The notes beneath the pieces are model-generated. The model did not search any database. It was not told the DNA's origin and saw only the letters and a list, made by a program, of their open reading frames with translations. A stretch of 64,000 nucleotides of DNA from Lycorma delicatula (lineage: Eukaryota > Arthropoda > Insecta > Hemiptera > Fulgoridae), in contig NC_134463.1 of NCBI RefSeq assembly GCF_047948215.1, positions 56,860,201 through 56,924,200 on the forward strand. Reading direction: 5' to 3'. A program made the position numbers and the translations under genes. Shown one piece after another: positions 12,201-27,200 of this stretch; positions within the stretch are counted from its first letter, which is position 1, and each line of letters opens with the position of its first letter.

Positions 12201-15200
12201 AGCAACTGAACACAAGTGTCTGAAATTTCAAAGCATTCCATATAAGGGGTTGTACTTAACAAACACCGTAGACATTTGGTGTCATCTCTGTGTTGTGCAG
12301 AGAACTTTACAAGCGATTCTTATAGCCTGAGAAATGAATGATTGTACCATTTTTTAAACTTACCAACATATAATTATAGAAAAGAGATGAAAAGACTATT
12401 GAAATTCAGAGCAAGAGTGTATAACCACTGAAGGTAATGCTAGATGAAGAAAAGAACGTCAGGCCATCAGCACACATATTAGTCAAGAGATGTTCAGGAA
12501 AGCAAGACAGCCAGGTCCTTCTGGTGAACAGAGTAAAAGAGTTACTTGTTGGGCTGATTATCATCTTTATTTCAGAAAGTTTGATGAGCAATCATACATT
12601 TACATTTTGAAGAAGCCAACAGAAAACTTATTTTTTCCTCATTTTCCCTAATAAGCCTGGTGTATGATACTTTTTATTGAAAGTAGTTGTCATTTTTGGA
12701 AACCAGTTGTGACTATCCGGTTGCACAGCCAAATTGATTAGGTACTAAGGTACATATATTTTCAGAAATTTCAGGTATCTGTCATAGGATATGAAATGTT
12801 TCACCCATAGGTAAGGGAGACAAATTCTAATAAAACATATTTTATAAAACTGATGAAATAAATATTAAGGAAATTATAATAATTATACTACATAGCATGG
12901 TATTGAATGTTATAAGTGTGTCTTAATTAAAATAGAATTAAATTCTAAAAGTGCAAGTTGAAGGACATGTTTAGAGATATCATACATACATATGAGTAAA
13001 ATGAAGACATTACTGTATAAAGTAAACATATACAGATATTTAGATATATAGATATTTAGTGATGTTTGGTTGGCAGCATTGTGTTCCGCATAACCTCTTC
13101 TGTAACTACATGTTCTTGGATTGTTGATATCTTGTTAGTTTTCATGTTGGTAGATTTTTGTAATATGCGATTTTCAGGAGCAATGATACAACATAAAATT
13201 TTGTGTAAAACTGGGAAAAACTTTCACAGAAACGTTTCAACTTTTGAAACAAGCTTACGAAGATGATGCTCTGGATCATATGCATTGTTACAAATGGTTT
13301 TCACTACTTAAAAGTGGTCGTCAGTCAATTGAAGTTGACCCTCAACCAAAGAAGGCCCTCTGACTTCAACCGGTGACAACCATGTTCAGAAAATCAATGA
13401 TCTGGTGCGTGCAAATCACTGATTGACTGTCAGAGAACTTGCAGAAGAGCTTAGCATCTCAATTGGATCATGCCATGACATTTTGACTGAAAAATTGAAC
13501 ATCGATTGAGCTACAGCAAAGTTAGTTCTTTGTTTGATGACAGAGACCAAACAGCAGAAAGAACATTGAGTGGACTTTTGTCAGCAACTTCTTGAACAAG
13601 CTAATGACGATGAAAGCGTTCATGCAAAGGATCATAACGGGAGACAAAAGTTTAATCATCATAATAATGGATTAGCAAAGTATCACCATACCCCAAGAAA
13701 GGATGTCAGTCTCGATCCAATGTCAAAGTGATATGCCTCAAGGTGAAACAGTGATTCGCACGTACTGTCAACGTGTTTTACAATAGTTACGTGAAAAAAT
13801 CTGCAAAAGAGGCTAGAAGAATTGTGGTGAGACAACTCATGGTTCCTTTACCATAACAATGTGCCCATGACAAACTGAGCTTTGTCAGTTTTGTGTCAAA
13901 AATCAGGTGACTGTCCTTCCTCAGCCTCCCATACTTGTAAAACTTGGTCCATTGCGATTTTTTATTTATTTTTGAAATTAGAATTTGTTATGAAAGGAGG
14001 ATTAAAAAAAAACAAACTAAAGTTCACTCAGTTTATATCTAAGTCTCTTGTTATAGGAAAGAGTAACTTTCATCTGTATCAACATGAGAAATGTAGTTCA
14101 GATTGATGTACAATCAATTTCGGTGCAAATGTAAGCACTTTTTAATAGCTGTACGTTCTCTACATTAACCTGATGATTTTGATTTAATTGTTTTCTTTGC
14201 TGTGTTGTTTCATTTTTTTAAAAATAGAGATGAAAAATATTTTACATATTAACCTTACTAGTATTCTAAATCCAGACATTATGTGTTATAAAATTGTTAT
14301 TATAATAATTATCAATATTATAATTATGAGAACTGGCATTATTTGTTCAAAGATCAGAACTGTAATTTGTTAAAATTTAGTATTATTAATTTTTTTTTTA
14401 AGAGTTGATTTATAGAAAACAATGTAATTATTTTCATATTTTTTTAGGTCAGCTACATTGGCAACACCATTCTTTTACAGTCCATTTAAAAATTAAACTC
14501 TAAAATTTCAAACAAATAACAAAATGCAAAATTTCTCTGTTATTCTTAGAATATTAAATTATAAAAATAAAATAAAATTTAATTATAAAGTAATATATTT
14601 TTATAGTATTCATTGTCAATGTGTTTTGCAAACAAAGAATTAGATAATTTTTAATATGATGTTTGATAAAAAAAATATTGTTTTAGTTTTTCTCAAAAAA
14701 ATCTTTATTTATTCATCAATATTGATTTTGTCTCCTTTAAAGTACTCCCCTTAAGATATAACACATTTGTGTCAGTGCTTTTTCCAAACTTCAAAGTACC
14801 TCTGAAACACAATTTTTGGTATGGCATTAGGCTCCTTCAGCGATTCTGCCTTTATTTCTTTAATGTTGGTGAAAAACGTGACCTTTCATGGTTCCTTTCA
14901 GCTTGGGGTATAGGAAGAAGTCACAGGAGGCCATATAGTCACAAAGACTGAGATATCGTAATGGGTTGTTATTGGCCAGAAATTCACGAACAAGCAGTAA
15001 AGTGTGAGCAGGTGCATTCTTTTGTTCCAATTGCCATGAGTTGTTTCACAAAAAATCCGAGGATTTTTTCAGATTGCTTTTACAAACGCTGTAGAACTTC
15101 TAGATAGTACTCGTTACTGACAATATGACCTGGGGCAAGAACTCATGATACACTAAGCCATTGAAATTAAGGAACACAGTGATCAGAACCTTCACATTTG

Positions 15201-18200
15201 ATAAGCTTTCATCAGTCTTGGTTCTTCAGGAAGCTTCTATCGGGACGATTGGGCCTTAATTTCGACATCATACCTATACACCCATGTTTCATCACCAGTT
15301 ATGATCCATTTGAGCAGTTCTGGATCTGTTCATGTCATTCAGCAACTAAACAATGTTCATTTGACACTGCTTTTGGTCGAAATTAAACAGTTTTAGAACA
15401 AATTTTCATGCCCAAAACATCTGAAAAAAATTGCTTGGTATGAGCCAAATGATATACCAACACCATCAGCAACTTCTTATGATAGTGGTTTGGTGATTGT
15501 CCATAATCATTTTCTTCACGTTTTAGACATTGTCATCGGTTGTTAATATGATGGGATGTCCAGGGTGCTCTTGTCATCTTCATCATCATGGTCTTCTTGG
15601 AAATGTTTTTGTACCACTTATAAACACTTGTATTATTTATAGAAGAATTGCCAAAAGCAACAACATTCATTCAACATTTCCAATGATGTGATGGACTTTA
15701 TTACATTATTAAAGTAAAATTTAATGTAAATTCCTTGTTCTATTTTTTCCACAAGTTAAAAATTGCTGACCATACCAAAACATATGTAACCTTTTTGACA
15801 ACTAACAATAAACCAAGCATCCAATTTGATGCGTGCTTATGGTATGCATATTAACATGTTCCATATTAATATATGGGACAAGTGTACCAACACAACAAAA
15901 AAAAATTGTGACAATTGGACTTCTACAACCTGGGAAATTAAAAAAATTTACATATTTTTGTTTTATCAAATCTCATGTTTAAGAGTTACATGGAATATGT
16001 ATTGATGATTTCTTTGCAAATAAGAGGTAACTAATTTAAGATTTATTGTAGTATCTTTATTCAGCAGATAACTAACTGTCTTAATACTGTTATATATTAT
16101 TAAGTAACATGCATTTCAAATAAATATTTTTATGGAATATCAAGTTAATGTATATGCCATAATTTGGATGTCACATTACCACAGAATTTAAGTGATCTTA
16201 GTTTATTCTAGATCTCCTTTATTAACTCATACTTGGATACTTTATTTAATATTATTTTGAAGAAGATTATTCTAGGAGTGTCTCCTCTTATCTACTTATA
16301 GACATTTTCTGCAATAAAAAAGTATTATTAGGTCAATGCATCATAATTGCTCAAAAAAGTCACGTTTCCTTGTCATTATTCATTTAATTTCATAAAGTAG
16401 AAACATTAAGATTTTTATCTAGGTCAGAACATAGAATGGTAGTTATTTTTTATAATCTCATTTCATAATAATATTTGTGTAATTATTCTTTAAATTATTA
16501 CCACTACTTATTTAATTTTTATCACTAGGAAAAGAATGCACAATTTTTTTTGTGATGAATCTATTTATGTAAATTTATAGAAAGGAGGGAATTTTAAAAC
16601 ATATTAGTTTGCTCACATTCTGTGGATACATATGTATTAGTTTTGTACCTATTAATTTTTATAAAAAGAATAACCAAAAGATTGGTATTGCCAGGTTTTT
16701 TCTTTTTTTCATCATTGGTATCTGTGATAAATCTTTCAGGTAAACATACTATATTGAACAAATAAAAACTGAAAACAGTATAACTTTCATCTGAATGACA
16801 GTCGTTTTGTTATAAAGCAGGAACTTCATCCAAAATATTGTGTCATTGCTTATTTCTAATTTATATTAGAGTGAAATTTGATTGTAATCATCAAATTTGC
16901 TTTATTTACTGGAAAATTAGGTTTGATATTTTAAAATTGGTTTTTGAAAACTTTTTAAAAAATTAATCAACTATAAATATCAACTTGTATAGGCTGCCAA
17001 CTCATATACAGGCCGCATATGTATCACATTATTTTAAATGTATTTTTTTAATTCAATAGATATGGTTTATAATATTATATGTGAACTTTTGCTAAAAGTA
17101 ATAAAATAACGTTTCAAAATATATTTATTTCAGTACATATTGAATACTGATATTCTTTATAATAAAACTTTATTTCTGTAAGTAATGCATAATAACTGTG
17201 TTGCTGTACATGATTATAATATATTTCTTCTTATTATTATTATTTGAATCATATTAATACTTGTATATCATAAGATTTATTAACATGTATATGCTGCATA
17301 TATATATATATATATATATCCAATGAAGTCTGGTACGTAATATTTAGGAGGACATCTCATGCTTTAGAAGAGAGACGAAACGAAATAAATGAAAAAATAG
17401 CTAAACGGGAAAGAAAAAAAAACAAGAAGAAGAGAAAAGAAGGAAAGAATACTTCTGAATCATCTGCTGCTGGTTGTCAAAGCAGGCAAGGATAAAATTA
17501 AAAAAAACAAGAGTGGCATTTTGATTTTGCAGCTAATACTAGCTAATTTTTTTGGTTCCGGTTTTGGCAAAGTATGATCATCACTTGTCTGTTTTTAGTT
17601 TTTTATTTATGGTGTGAATAACATACTTAATGTTTTACCAGATTTTGTACTAATTATTTGTTGTTATTTTGTGAAGCTGTTACATATCAATATGGTAACA
17701 TAATTTTTTCTATAAATTTGTATAGTAGATTCAAAAGAAACCGTAATTTGTAAAGAATTTGTAAGCCTTAAAGAATTCGTAAACCGTAACTGTAATTTCT
17801 GATAACGATTTTGGTGTGACCCAAATCAGCTTAACTTCATTACTAGGTCTCTTCTTACTTCACTATAGCTAAACATGTTATTCTTATTTTAAGCAAGGAA
17901 GTAAAAAAAGTCAGAGAATTGCAGAAAATTGAATCCAAGAGTTGGCTCATTAAACTTATTAACTGGCCAATTTTACACCGTAATTGCAGTTTTTTTTTGT
18001 GCTGCAAGTTTTTCTTTTGTAGCTACTTTCATCGATGCTTTTCTTTTATAATTTTTATTTAAATTTTTACTTTATCTTTTACTGTTGCCCTTTACTCAAT
18101 TCGTTTTTCTTCATTATTTCCTAATCACGTAATATTAATTTACATTTTTAATATAATTATTTATTTAATATTAATTATAATTAATTTACATCTTAATATT

Positions 18201-21200
18201 AATTTACATTACATGCTTCCATTGTTTATCTTTTAGGTTTTTAGTAAACTGGATACAGTTTCTTTTTCTACCTTTGATATTAAACCTTTTATTAGTACCC
18301 ATTCTACAGTTAATAATTTCTGTAGCAGTTTCATACTATTATTTTGCTCTTCTGCATTTTTATGAAAATTTTACAGAATGCCTTTATTAAACAGACTTAA
18401 AATCTTTTTTCAGAAAAATTGTTTTCTATTAGGTTAAGCAGGTTAAGCAAATTAGGTTAATTTGGTTTAAATTGCTGGTACAAACAGTACAATTTCTTCT
18501 ATTGATTTTCAAATGTATCGTCTTTTTATAAAAATGCTTTTTCTATCTATACTTTTGGTATATAGACATTTTCAATAAATTTCTGTTTTTTCCTCCAGCC
18601 ACTATTCCGTCATATTTCCTAAACTTAATAAAAAAATGTTGTTTTATCTTCTTATTTTGTAATATTACTTTCTTTAATTAGGTCTTTGATTTTCATCATT
18701 CTTTCCCTACAGTTTATTTATTTTATGAGTTATAGATTAATGTAGTTATAAGAACTAATTTTTTTCTGTTTAATGTGATTAATATTTATTGTATTTTGCA
18801 TGGTGTGATAATTACAATTTTTATTTTTTTAATCACATTAATCTTATAAATTCTGAAATTTTGCTTTTAATGTAATAAACAAAAATCTTTTTTTTTAAAT
18901 GAACATTTTAGATTATATTATTTAATCGGGCATTATTTTACATAATAGAAAATGTCCCGTATCTTAATTTTGCTAATTATATATTTTTTTAAACCAAGCT
19001 ATCTAGAAAATAACTTAAATTTTCATACAAAAAACATCTGTTGAGAAAAAAATTTATTACATACAGTTTGAAAATATATCCTTAAACTACTTTTTTTACA
19101 TAGTCGCCAAATAGTCTGAGACGCTTGTCATATCTGTAGATTAGTTTCTTTGTCCCTTCATCAAAATTTTCTTTGTTTGCTTGATTTGTCAACCACTCAT
19201 TGACACCTTGGAGCCTCTTCTCATCATCAAAGTGCTTAGTTACCAGCCACTGTTTCAAGTTAGAGAATTGATGGTAAAGTCACTCTGTGCTAGATCTGAA
19301 CCATATACAGGTGATTGAAAAGTCATCCTGCAGTCAAGTAGATGTATTATGCAGCAATTTTGTGTTTTTCTAAAAGAAGTAACCCATCGGACACAAAACA
19401 TATGTAACCCAACTTTTTCATCAAAAGATCAAAACCATATTATTACAGACTGCGCAGACATGTATTTTGAGTTTGCTTAAAAGATTAAAAATTAAATTCC
19501 TAAAAAAGCTTATTAATTATCTCAATTATACCAGTAATTTATTTGATAAAGGTTAATAATTATGATGAATATACAGTAGTAACTGCATAGTATGCAATAT
19601 AGTGTAAAAGCATGCTGACAGAAATTTTTGACCAAACTAGGTTTACTATTAAAGACAATATCCAAAAATAGTTATTTTTAATCTTAAATCTGTGCTATTA
19701 AACTACATTCAAATAAAAAAAATACTATTTTGGTTATAATCTATAGTGAAAGTAAATGCTTGAAGGAGATATTTCGTTTATATTAAGTGGACTGTAAATA
19801 AAACAGAGTGATTTGAATTAACAATTATAATTTAATGCATTTTGCGATAATGTAATAAGATTGAATCCAACAAGCTTGTCGACTTGGCTGTATTGTATGG
19901 TTGCGTGTAACGCATTAACAATTTATGAATAAAACACATGTTAATTAAATACAAACAAATTATGTGAAAAGAACAAAAAACTAATGTTTAATATCACATG
20001 GTGCCAGACAGCAGCGTTGTTTGTACATATCGCCCACCAGAAATCGGTATGATTTCTTATTTCTATAAGTTCAAAAACGAAGCTGAATATAAAAAATAAC
20101 AAACAGAGAAATAGTTAATAAATTAAACAATAATAAAAAAATGTATCAGTCACTGGTGGGTAATAGACATATCTTGGTCATGGATTTTTTACAACTCCCT
20201 ATTGGTGTTTGAATTGTAGCTACTCTAACAAAGTTGCTTGGTCCAGGATGTATATCATCAATAACGATAATATTCCACTACAGTGGTGTTATTCTCTTTT
20301 AATAAAACTAGAGTTCCAGGTTGAAGCGATGAATGTTCAACTCTCTATTTGGAACGTTGTTGAAGTTGAGATAGGTAATTGGTGGACCATTGGTGCCAGA
20401 TGGTCTGAATACTTTGCTGAACTAACTGTCATCTGTTAAACCTGTTTAAAGGTATGTCAGTTATATTAGGATTAGTTAGAGAAGAGGACCACCAGTTAGG
20501 AAGTGTCCTGGAGTTAGAGGTTGAGGATCAGAGGAAATGGAAGATAGTCAATATAGTAATAAGTTGCTCAAAGGCCAAAACTAAATTTCCTACCACACGT
20601 GTTAAATGATATTTCATTGTCTTCACTGCGGTTTCTTTCATAAGCATCTGAAATGTGAATTTGGAATGAAGTGCCATTGAATCTCCTTTTCAGACGAAAC
20701 GTTTGCTATTTTTCTTCTTACATTCTCATTATTTAAAAATGTATACATTGAATTAAGTGAGTTATTGGCTCTGACAAAATTCATGCCATTCTCACTGTAT
20801 AGCTTAGAACACAGACCTCTTCTTGAGACAAATCTTAATGCAGCTAGATAAAAATGCAGCTAGATAAAAATGCATCGATTGACAAATCACTGACTATTTC
20901 TAAATGTGTATAAGTTTGGTAGATAAGCAAACAAATAATGCAACATAACATTTTATCCTAATTTTTTAGCACTGCCCACCTTAACATAAAGGTCCTGCTT
21001 AGTCTATTCTGCAGTTAGTGAATGGCTTGTAATTACAGTGCAACATCTTGGCATTGTCCCATTAATTGCCGTGACTGTTTTGCCTTGGATCAAAAACATG
21101 TCAGACATTTGTGTAGAATTGATCTGATGGTGCTTTTACCATTGATTAACCAATATTTCTCATAAAGCTGAGAATGGAGTAATTGGATCCTGCATGCAAA

Positions 21201-24200
21201 AGCCTAAGATGTTTATTTTCAATTATTAATGTAGTTAAATTAGATTTAAGCAGAAGAATGATAGGATGCTTATTGTCAAAATTCAAATCGGGTAATTGCA
21301 ATATTCCTCCCAGTCTTAGACAGCCATTTCCGTTTATGAATGGATGCAACAAATATATTTTGTTTACTTTGGATACAGATGAATTAGCGTGTAATTCTCT
21401 AATTTCAGTTTGAAAATGAATTTTTTAAGCCTGAATAATAATTGCATTAAAATAAATTTCTTCTTTCCAGTAGATAAAACTTGCTTACAATTAATTTTAT
21501 TTTGACTATTTTTAAAATTTTTAATAAATATCATACAATAACACAATGCATTTATCATTTTTGGCATTGAGGAAAACAAATCATATAAATCTGTCAAACT
21601 AGTATATGTAATTAGTGATGTAGATTCATTATGAAGTTCATTTAAAAAATCCAATGATTCAAAATTAATTTCTTGAGCAGTTTTCTTATTCCAATTTTCC
21701 ATTTGCTGGCCTAACCGAAAAGGACCTCTCCATTATAACAGATTATTTTATAATTTTATTGCACTCATTCCTCAAGAAATTATATCAGAAGGCTTTTCTT
21801 TAGAATAAACATGCCCCCATTTACAGTTTGCAGCAAGTTCTTGAGTCTCTGTCACCCTGTTGGCTCTAAAGGTTTCCCATTTTGTTGATGAGGCTACTGT
21901 TGAAGAAAGTACAACTGTAGAGTCTGTCCATAAATAATTACTATTTATAAAGCTCAAGAGTAATGTTTTTGATAATAAAATAAACAATTTATTATTATAT
22001 AAATAATAATTATTATTATTATAATTCTAATCCGCATAATTCTAATCTTTGTGTGGAGATGCGTTTTATTGATGACACTCTTGATTTTGAGCAAAGGAAA
22101 TTGACTGTGAGATTTCCCTGATCATCAGCTGAATATAGGCATATACAAGCATCATAGCCATCCTTTGATGCATGAGCGAATCCATGTAATTGTAAATCAG
22201 CTATTTTTCCTATACCTTTCATTAATCTTGGAACGCGAACTTGTTTTATAAATGGAAGCTTTTAATAGAGATCAGATCAAATATAAAGGATATATTCTGA
22301 AAGTATGTCGTCCCACTCCAATTTCTGAAACCATAATTTTTGCGTAAATATTTTGTGTAGTATAATAATTCGACCTAATAGGCCTACTGGATTGAATATG
22401 GACGATATGATTGCTAAAACTTTTCTTTTAGTGAATGGACCATTGTGATTTTTGTAGTTTATTTGAAAACACAATTTGTCTTTCTGATAATCCCAGATTA
22501 ATCCTAAAGTATTATACTTTGATTAGAGAAATTAAATGTGTGATTAGTATTGTCCAATTCAGCCAGATAATTTAGAAGCGTGGGCTCATTTAAACACCAC
22601 CATTTGCGTAAATCAAATCCAGTTTGTTTAAGGAGCAAAATTATTTCACCTTGTAATAATTATATTGCTTCATTTAAATTATCGCAATCAGTTTCAGTCA
22701 TCATCATAAAATTCTCTAGAGACTATTTCTGAAGCCTTTGAAAATTTTTGTGAAATTTCATTAGCTAATTGAATTATTCATGTTGTTGCAAGGAATGAGG
22801 CAGATGCAGTTACATATGTGACACTGGTCAGTTGATAGTGTTTATTGCTTTATTGTTTGAGCATTGCTACAAAATCTGTTGCTAGTCATAGTCTTTCTGG
22901 TCAACAAGCACTGCCAGTACATTTTTGCAACATCTGTAGTCATTGCATAAACATGTGTATTAAAACGTAAAACGATTAATATTAAATCTTGTTGGACAGC
23001 AGGTCATGTCATCAAGGTATCATTGAGTGATATTCTATTTTCTGCCTTGGCAGATGTATCAAAGATTACTTGTTTTTTTGTTGTAGTGCTATTTTCTTTA
23101 AACACCATATCTGCCACACTGTTTATGACATGATGTGGTAGATAGTATGGATTCTCAATATTGTTGCTACATGTTGAATAATTCTGCTGTATTGATGGTG
23201 TAATTAACTGCATATAACAAGGTTGTAGGTATTCATTCATAAAATTGTTGTAATCAATTTGTAGAGTACTGGCTTTGTTCAGTTTTCTCTCTAACGTCAG
23301 GAATCTATGTTGGGCATTTTTAAGAGAATTGCCTAGAGGAACATGGTTCTAAATTCTTGGTAATCGCACAATATATCTTCCATCTTCATCTGCCTCAAGT
23401 TTTCTGAAAAGTATTGTTCACGTAAGTTGTCTTCTTTGATGTGAGTTTTAGTTGCAATCTCTTCTAATTCCCAAAACTTCTTCAATTGGGAATACTCTAT
23501 ATATCCTGTATTTAGTGAGCATTTTTTGGTGCTATGAGATGCTTGTTTGCATATCCAGCTTCAAGTAAGTTACATGCAACTATATAATTGTCGACTGTAA
23601 GTGACAGATTTTTAATTAACTGCCATGCAGAATCTGTCAAGGATAATACTAAATAATGAAATTTTTGGACTAATTTTAACTTATCGTTGTTTTGAACAAT
23701 TGCACAGAAAAACTCACTAAAGGCTAACCAATTTTCATAAGAACCATTAAATTTTGGTAGGCCAGTTTGAGGAAGAGTAATTGATTGATCCGTTTTTTGA
23801 ACAACTACTATTTTTAAATGAATAGACGAATTTGAGGGCATGACCCTTCATGATTAGAATTTAATATTTTTTGCATTTTCACATGAAGATTATAGAATAT
23901 ATCTTTCATTTCTTTCCTGTCTGCTTCTCCATTTTCAACATTATATTCTAAAAATGTTTGGATCTCATCGTATTTATGCCAGGTCGAAAATTAAATGATA
24001 GAATTTGACTTGTAACAGTTAAATATTTTGATTTTCCATAATAAGAGATTCCATAAACATTTTTAGTCGCGTTATGGAACCCTTAAGCATACCCCTTTGA
24101 CAACATTTACTTTTATTAGCCCCTTCATACATATCAGACAATTTGTATAATTATAAAAATAAAAGAGTTAATTATGATTAGAATTTTTTTGTAAATGATA

Positions 24201-27200
24201 TGTTTCAAAGAACAAAGCTGAACGGCATAATGAGTGATGGAAATAATATCTAGATTGTAGTAATACCAAATCAGCTGATTTCATCAAGAGTTACAGCATT
24301 CAAATCCTAATAAAGGCAGTTACTTTTATACGGATTTGAATACTAGATTGTGGATATCGGTGTTCTTTAATGGTTGGGTTTCAATTAACCATACATCTCA
24401 GGAATGGTTGAACTGAGACTGTACAAGACTACACTTCATTTACATTTATTCATATCATCCTCATTCATCCTCTCAAGTAATACCTGAACGGTAATTCCTG
24501 GAGGCTATACAGGAAAAAGAAGGAAAAAAGGTTATAGGCTTGGATTGCATAATGATAATCTGAGTATAGGATACAAAGTCAATAACTGGGTAATTAAGGC
24601 CAAAATAGTGATTGAGATAAACAGGCATTAACAGTATAAGTAATATTTGCTTTAAATAGGCAGTTAGCTTACCACATGGGAATGCAAGACGCCTGATCAC
24701 AATGAAAATACATATATTACTTACGAATTGCAATCAGCACACAGCCAGTTAATTGTTAGCATACGATTCATCACAAAGGCAACACCAATTAAACACACAG
24801 TTTCACGTTTACACATTTCATTGTTTCTGATGCCGTGAAGTGGTGCTTTAAAATATTATTTAGTGTAAGATCTCTCTTAGGTCATTCCCCGTTAACTGTC
24901 TCTAGATTCTTCTGCACAGTTGGATATTTCATTTCTTTCTTTTTGTTTTTTAATTAGAAACAGAATTTAGGTACAGTGTTAAATTACGCTCATGATTATA
25001 AAATTTAGTTGATTTCACTATGTATTAAATTCCAAATAACCAGCTCGAAGGAACAAAGTATGATTCGTTAGACTGATTAGAATTAACAATTATAATTTAA
25101 TACATTTTGCAATAATATAATAAGTTTGAATGTAACAAGCATGGCAACTTGGCCGTATTGTATGGTTGTGTGTAATGCACTAGCAATTCATGAATAAAAC
25201 ACATGTTAATGAAATGCAAATAAATTATGTTGAAAAGAAGAAAAAACTAATGTTTAATATCACATGGTGCCAGGCAGCAGCACTGCCTGTACAGGAGAAT
25301 TAAATAGTTGATAAAGATGGAATGAAGGAGAAAATTTTTAGTTAAGGAAGGTAAGCATAATATTATTATTAGAGTAACACAATATATATTAATAAATATC
25401 TTTTTTCTTTTATTTTTTTTAAGGGAGTTACAAATTTATATTATAGTAAGCAATCAAATGTTAAGCAATTTTAAATAGGAGGGGGGCTATTTTTTTTTGT
25501 TACACTTTTGAATTCTGTGTAATTAGTTACCACATATAAAATAGCTAATTATTTGTCTGTACTGAGGATGGCAGGACAATGTATTTTCAGTGTTTAGTTT
25601 GAGAGAGCTGCCTATAGACTGATTTTTAGATAATTTTTTCTTGTGCAGTAGCTGCACAACATGCTTAATGATGAAGTATTGAATAAGGCCTCCTAATCTC
25701 CATCCCAAAGCTAGTACTTCTTTGGTTTCAATTTTTGCCTTTTCAAAAATAACTATCTGGGTTTTTTTTGAGCTGAGTACATTGGTTAGTATTATTACTT
25801 CCCATTTGAGTACTTTACAAATTATTGTTTTCTCTGATGATATTGTTAAACATTTTAAATTCATGTCTGATTTTTTAAATATTATTTACAGTCAAATATA
25901 GGGGTGGGTGGGAAGTCCCTTTATGGTAGTTATGAAATTATTAGCCTACAGATGCAGCTAGGATTTTAGATGAATCTAGAATGTCTGATTGGTTCCACCA
26001 TGTTAAAAGCACAGCTGTATCTGGCTCTATGTTGAGTTATTCATCCACAACAGCATGTCAGGGGTGATCATTTCAAACGCTGATTGAACAGCATCCTGGA
26101 GCTGCTCGTTGTTATGTATCTGTGTTTTCAGAGCTCTTTTTTTACAAAACCCTAGTGTGCATTGTAAGGTGTGGTGAGAATCAGGGCTTCTTGTTGCCAA
26201 GGCAGTGAGTAGTAACCCTTCTGACCCACGTCCAATCCTGTGAGTCTGAAAAATTTTATTGAAGTGTCTGCAGACATTCAAAGCATTTGTGCTGGAACAC
26301 CATCTTGTTAAAATTTAATGATGTCAGTAATCCTTTTTCCATTAATTATGGAAGCAATCCTTTTGCCATTAATTATGGAAGCAACCATTCATTGATCATT
26401 CTCAGATAACTGTGTTGATTAACTGCATCATCAAACAAATAAGGACCAAAGAGATTTCAGCTGTCATCCCAACCCAAATCATAACATGAGGTGGATGTCC
26501 GATTTGCTCAAAAAAGTTAGGACTGTCTTTCACCCAGAAAAAAATTGCATTTCCTCCTGTTGCAAAAGCCTTCTTCCATGTCAGTAAGGTTTGCCATGAT
26601 TGTGGTGATTTCCCAAAATGCACAAAGATTCATACATAATGTTTTACCAGTGTGTATGTGGTTGTTTGTGGACCCATAAACAAGCTAACGAATGCTTAAC
26701 AGTGAATGCACTCGTATCCATCATTGTTCTACACACTACTACAACTAAAGTCATCCCACCACGAATGAACATACCAGAGATCCTCACCATGGCTTATCCT
26801 CCCCACCTTTTCCAGCAGCAGTGAATGATATCTGTGGTGAGAATTGGTAGCAGTAGATCCTGATTAAGCAATCCACCGGGTTGGTGGATTGGCCTTTCAT
26901 CCATTTGGAGGTCCTAGGCTCAAATCCCAGTCAGGCATGGTATTTTCACCTGCTACTTGTTATTCATTTCATCCTCTGAAGCAATACCTAACGGTGGTCC
27001 CGAGGGACCACCGTTAGGTATTGCTTATTATGACTACGTGGTGGGTGATCAATTTGTTACTAGCCAAATGACACAGTGAGATCTTGGGTATGATGAGCTG
27101 CATGTAGCCAAGCATTATTATTAATCAGTATTATTCCCATACTGAGTATGTCACGCCTTCTGTTTTGGATTACACTGTAGTCAAGGTCTCAAAATATGTT

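Larger units (their letters stand above)
19809..25293 (-). mobile_element. BEL/Pao LTR retrotransposon, minus strand, degenerate
   Basis: Direct LTRs at 19809-20027 and 25074-25293 start TGATT and end TGTACA. Reading the minus strand from the high end: gag (LPKFNGSYENWLAFSEFF near 23740, then SAWQLIKNLSLTVDNYI); reverse transcriptase (YYLPHHV, NSTTTKKQVIFDTSAK near 23080, a mutated M-M-T-E-T-D-C region near 22700, F-D-L-R-K-W near 22610, IFNPVGLLGRIIILHKIF near 22370); RNase H (LHGFAHASKDGYDACI and SIKRISTQRLELCGLEL near 22030-22190); integrase (R-L-L-H-A-G near 21190, RRGLCSKLYSENGMNFV near 20810, LTPGHFLTGGPLL near 20490). No protease is visible between gag and RT. Stops and frameshifts break every domain. 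A SINE is inserted in its leader region. Confidence 0.88.

Noticed and set aside
12406..12591. 61-codon minus-strand frame
   Set aside because: No motif, no repeat match, within intron 2.
19800..25300. The BEL/Pao element considered as an intact retrovirus-like provirus
   Set aside because: Stops in every domain, no visible protease or envelope frame, and LTRs clearly diverged; an old defective retrotransposon.
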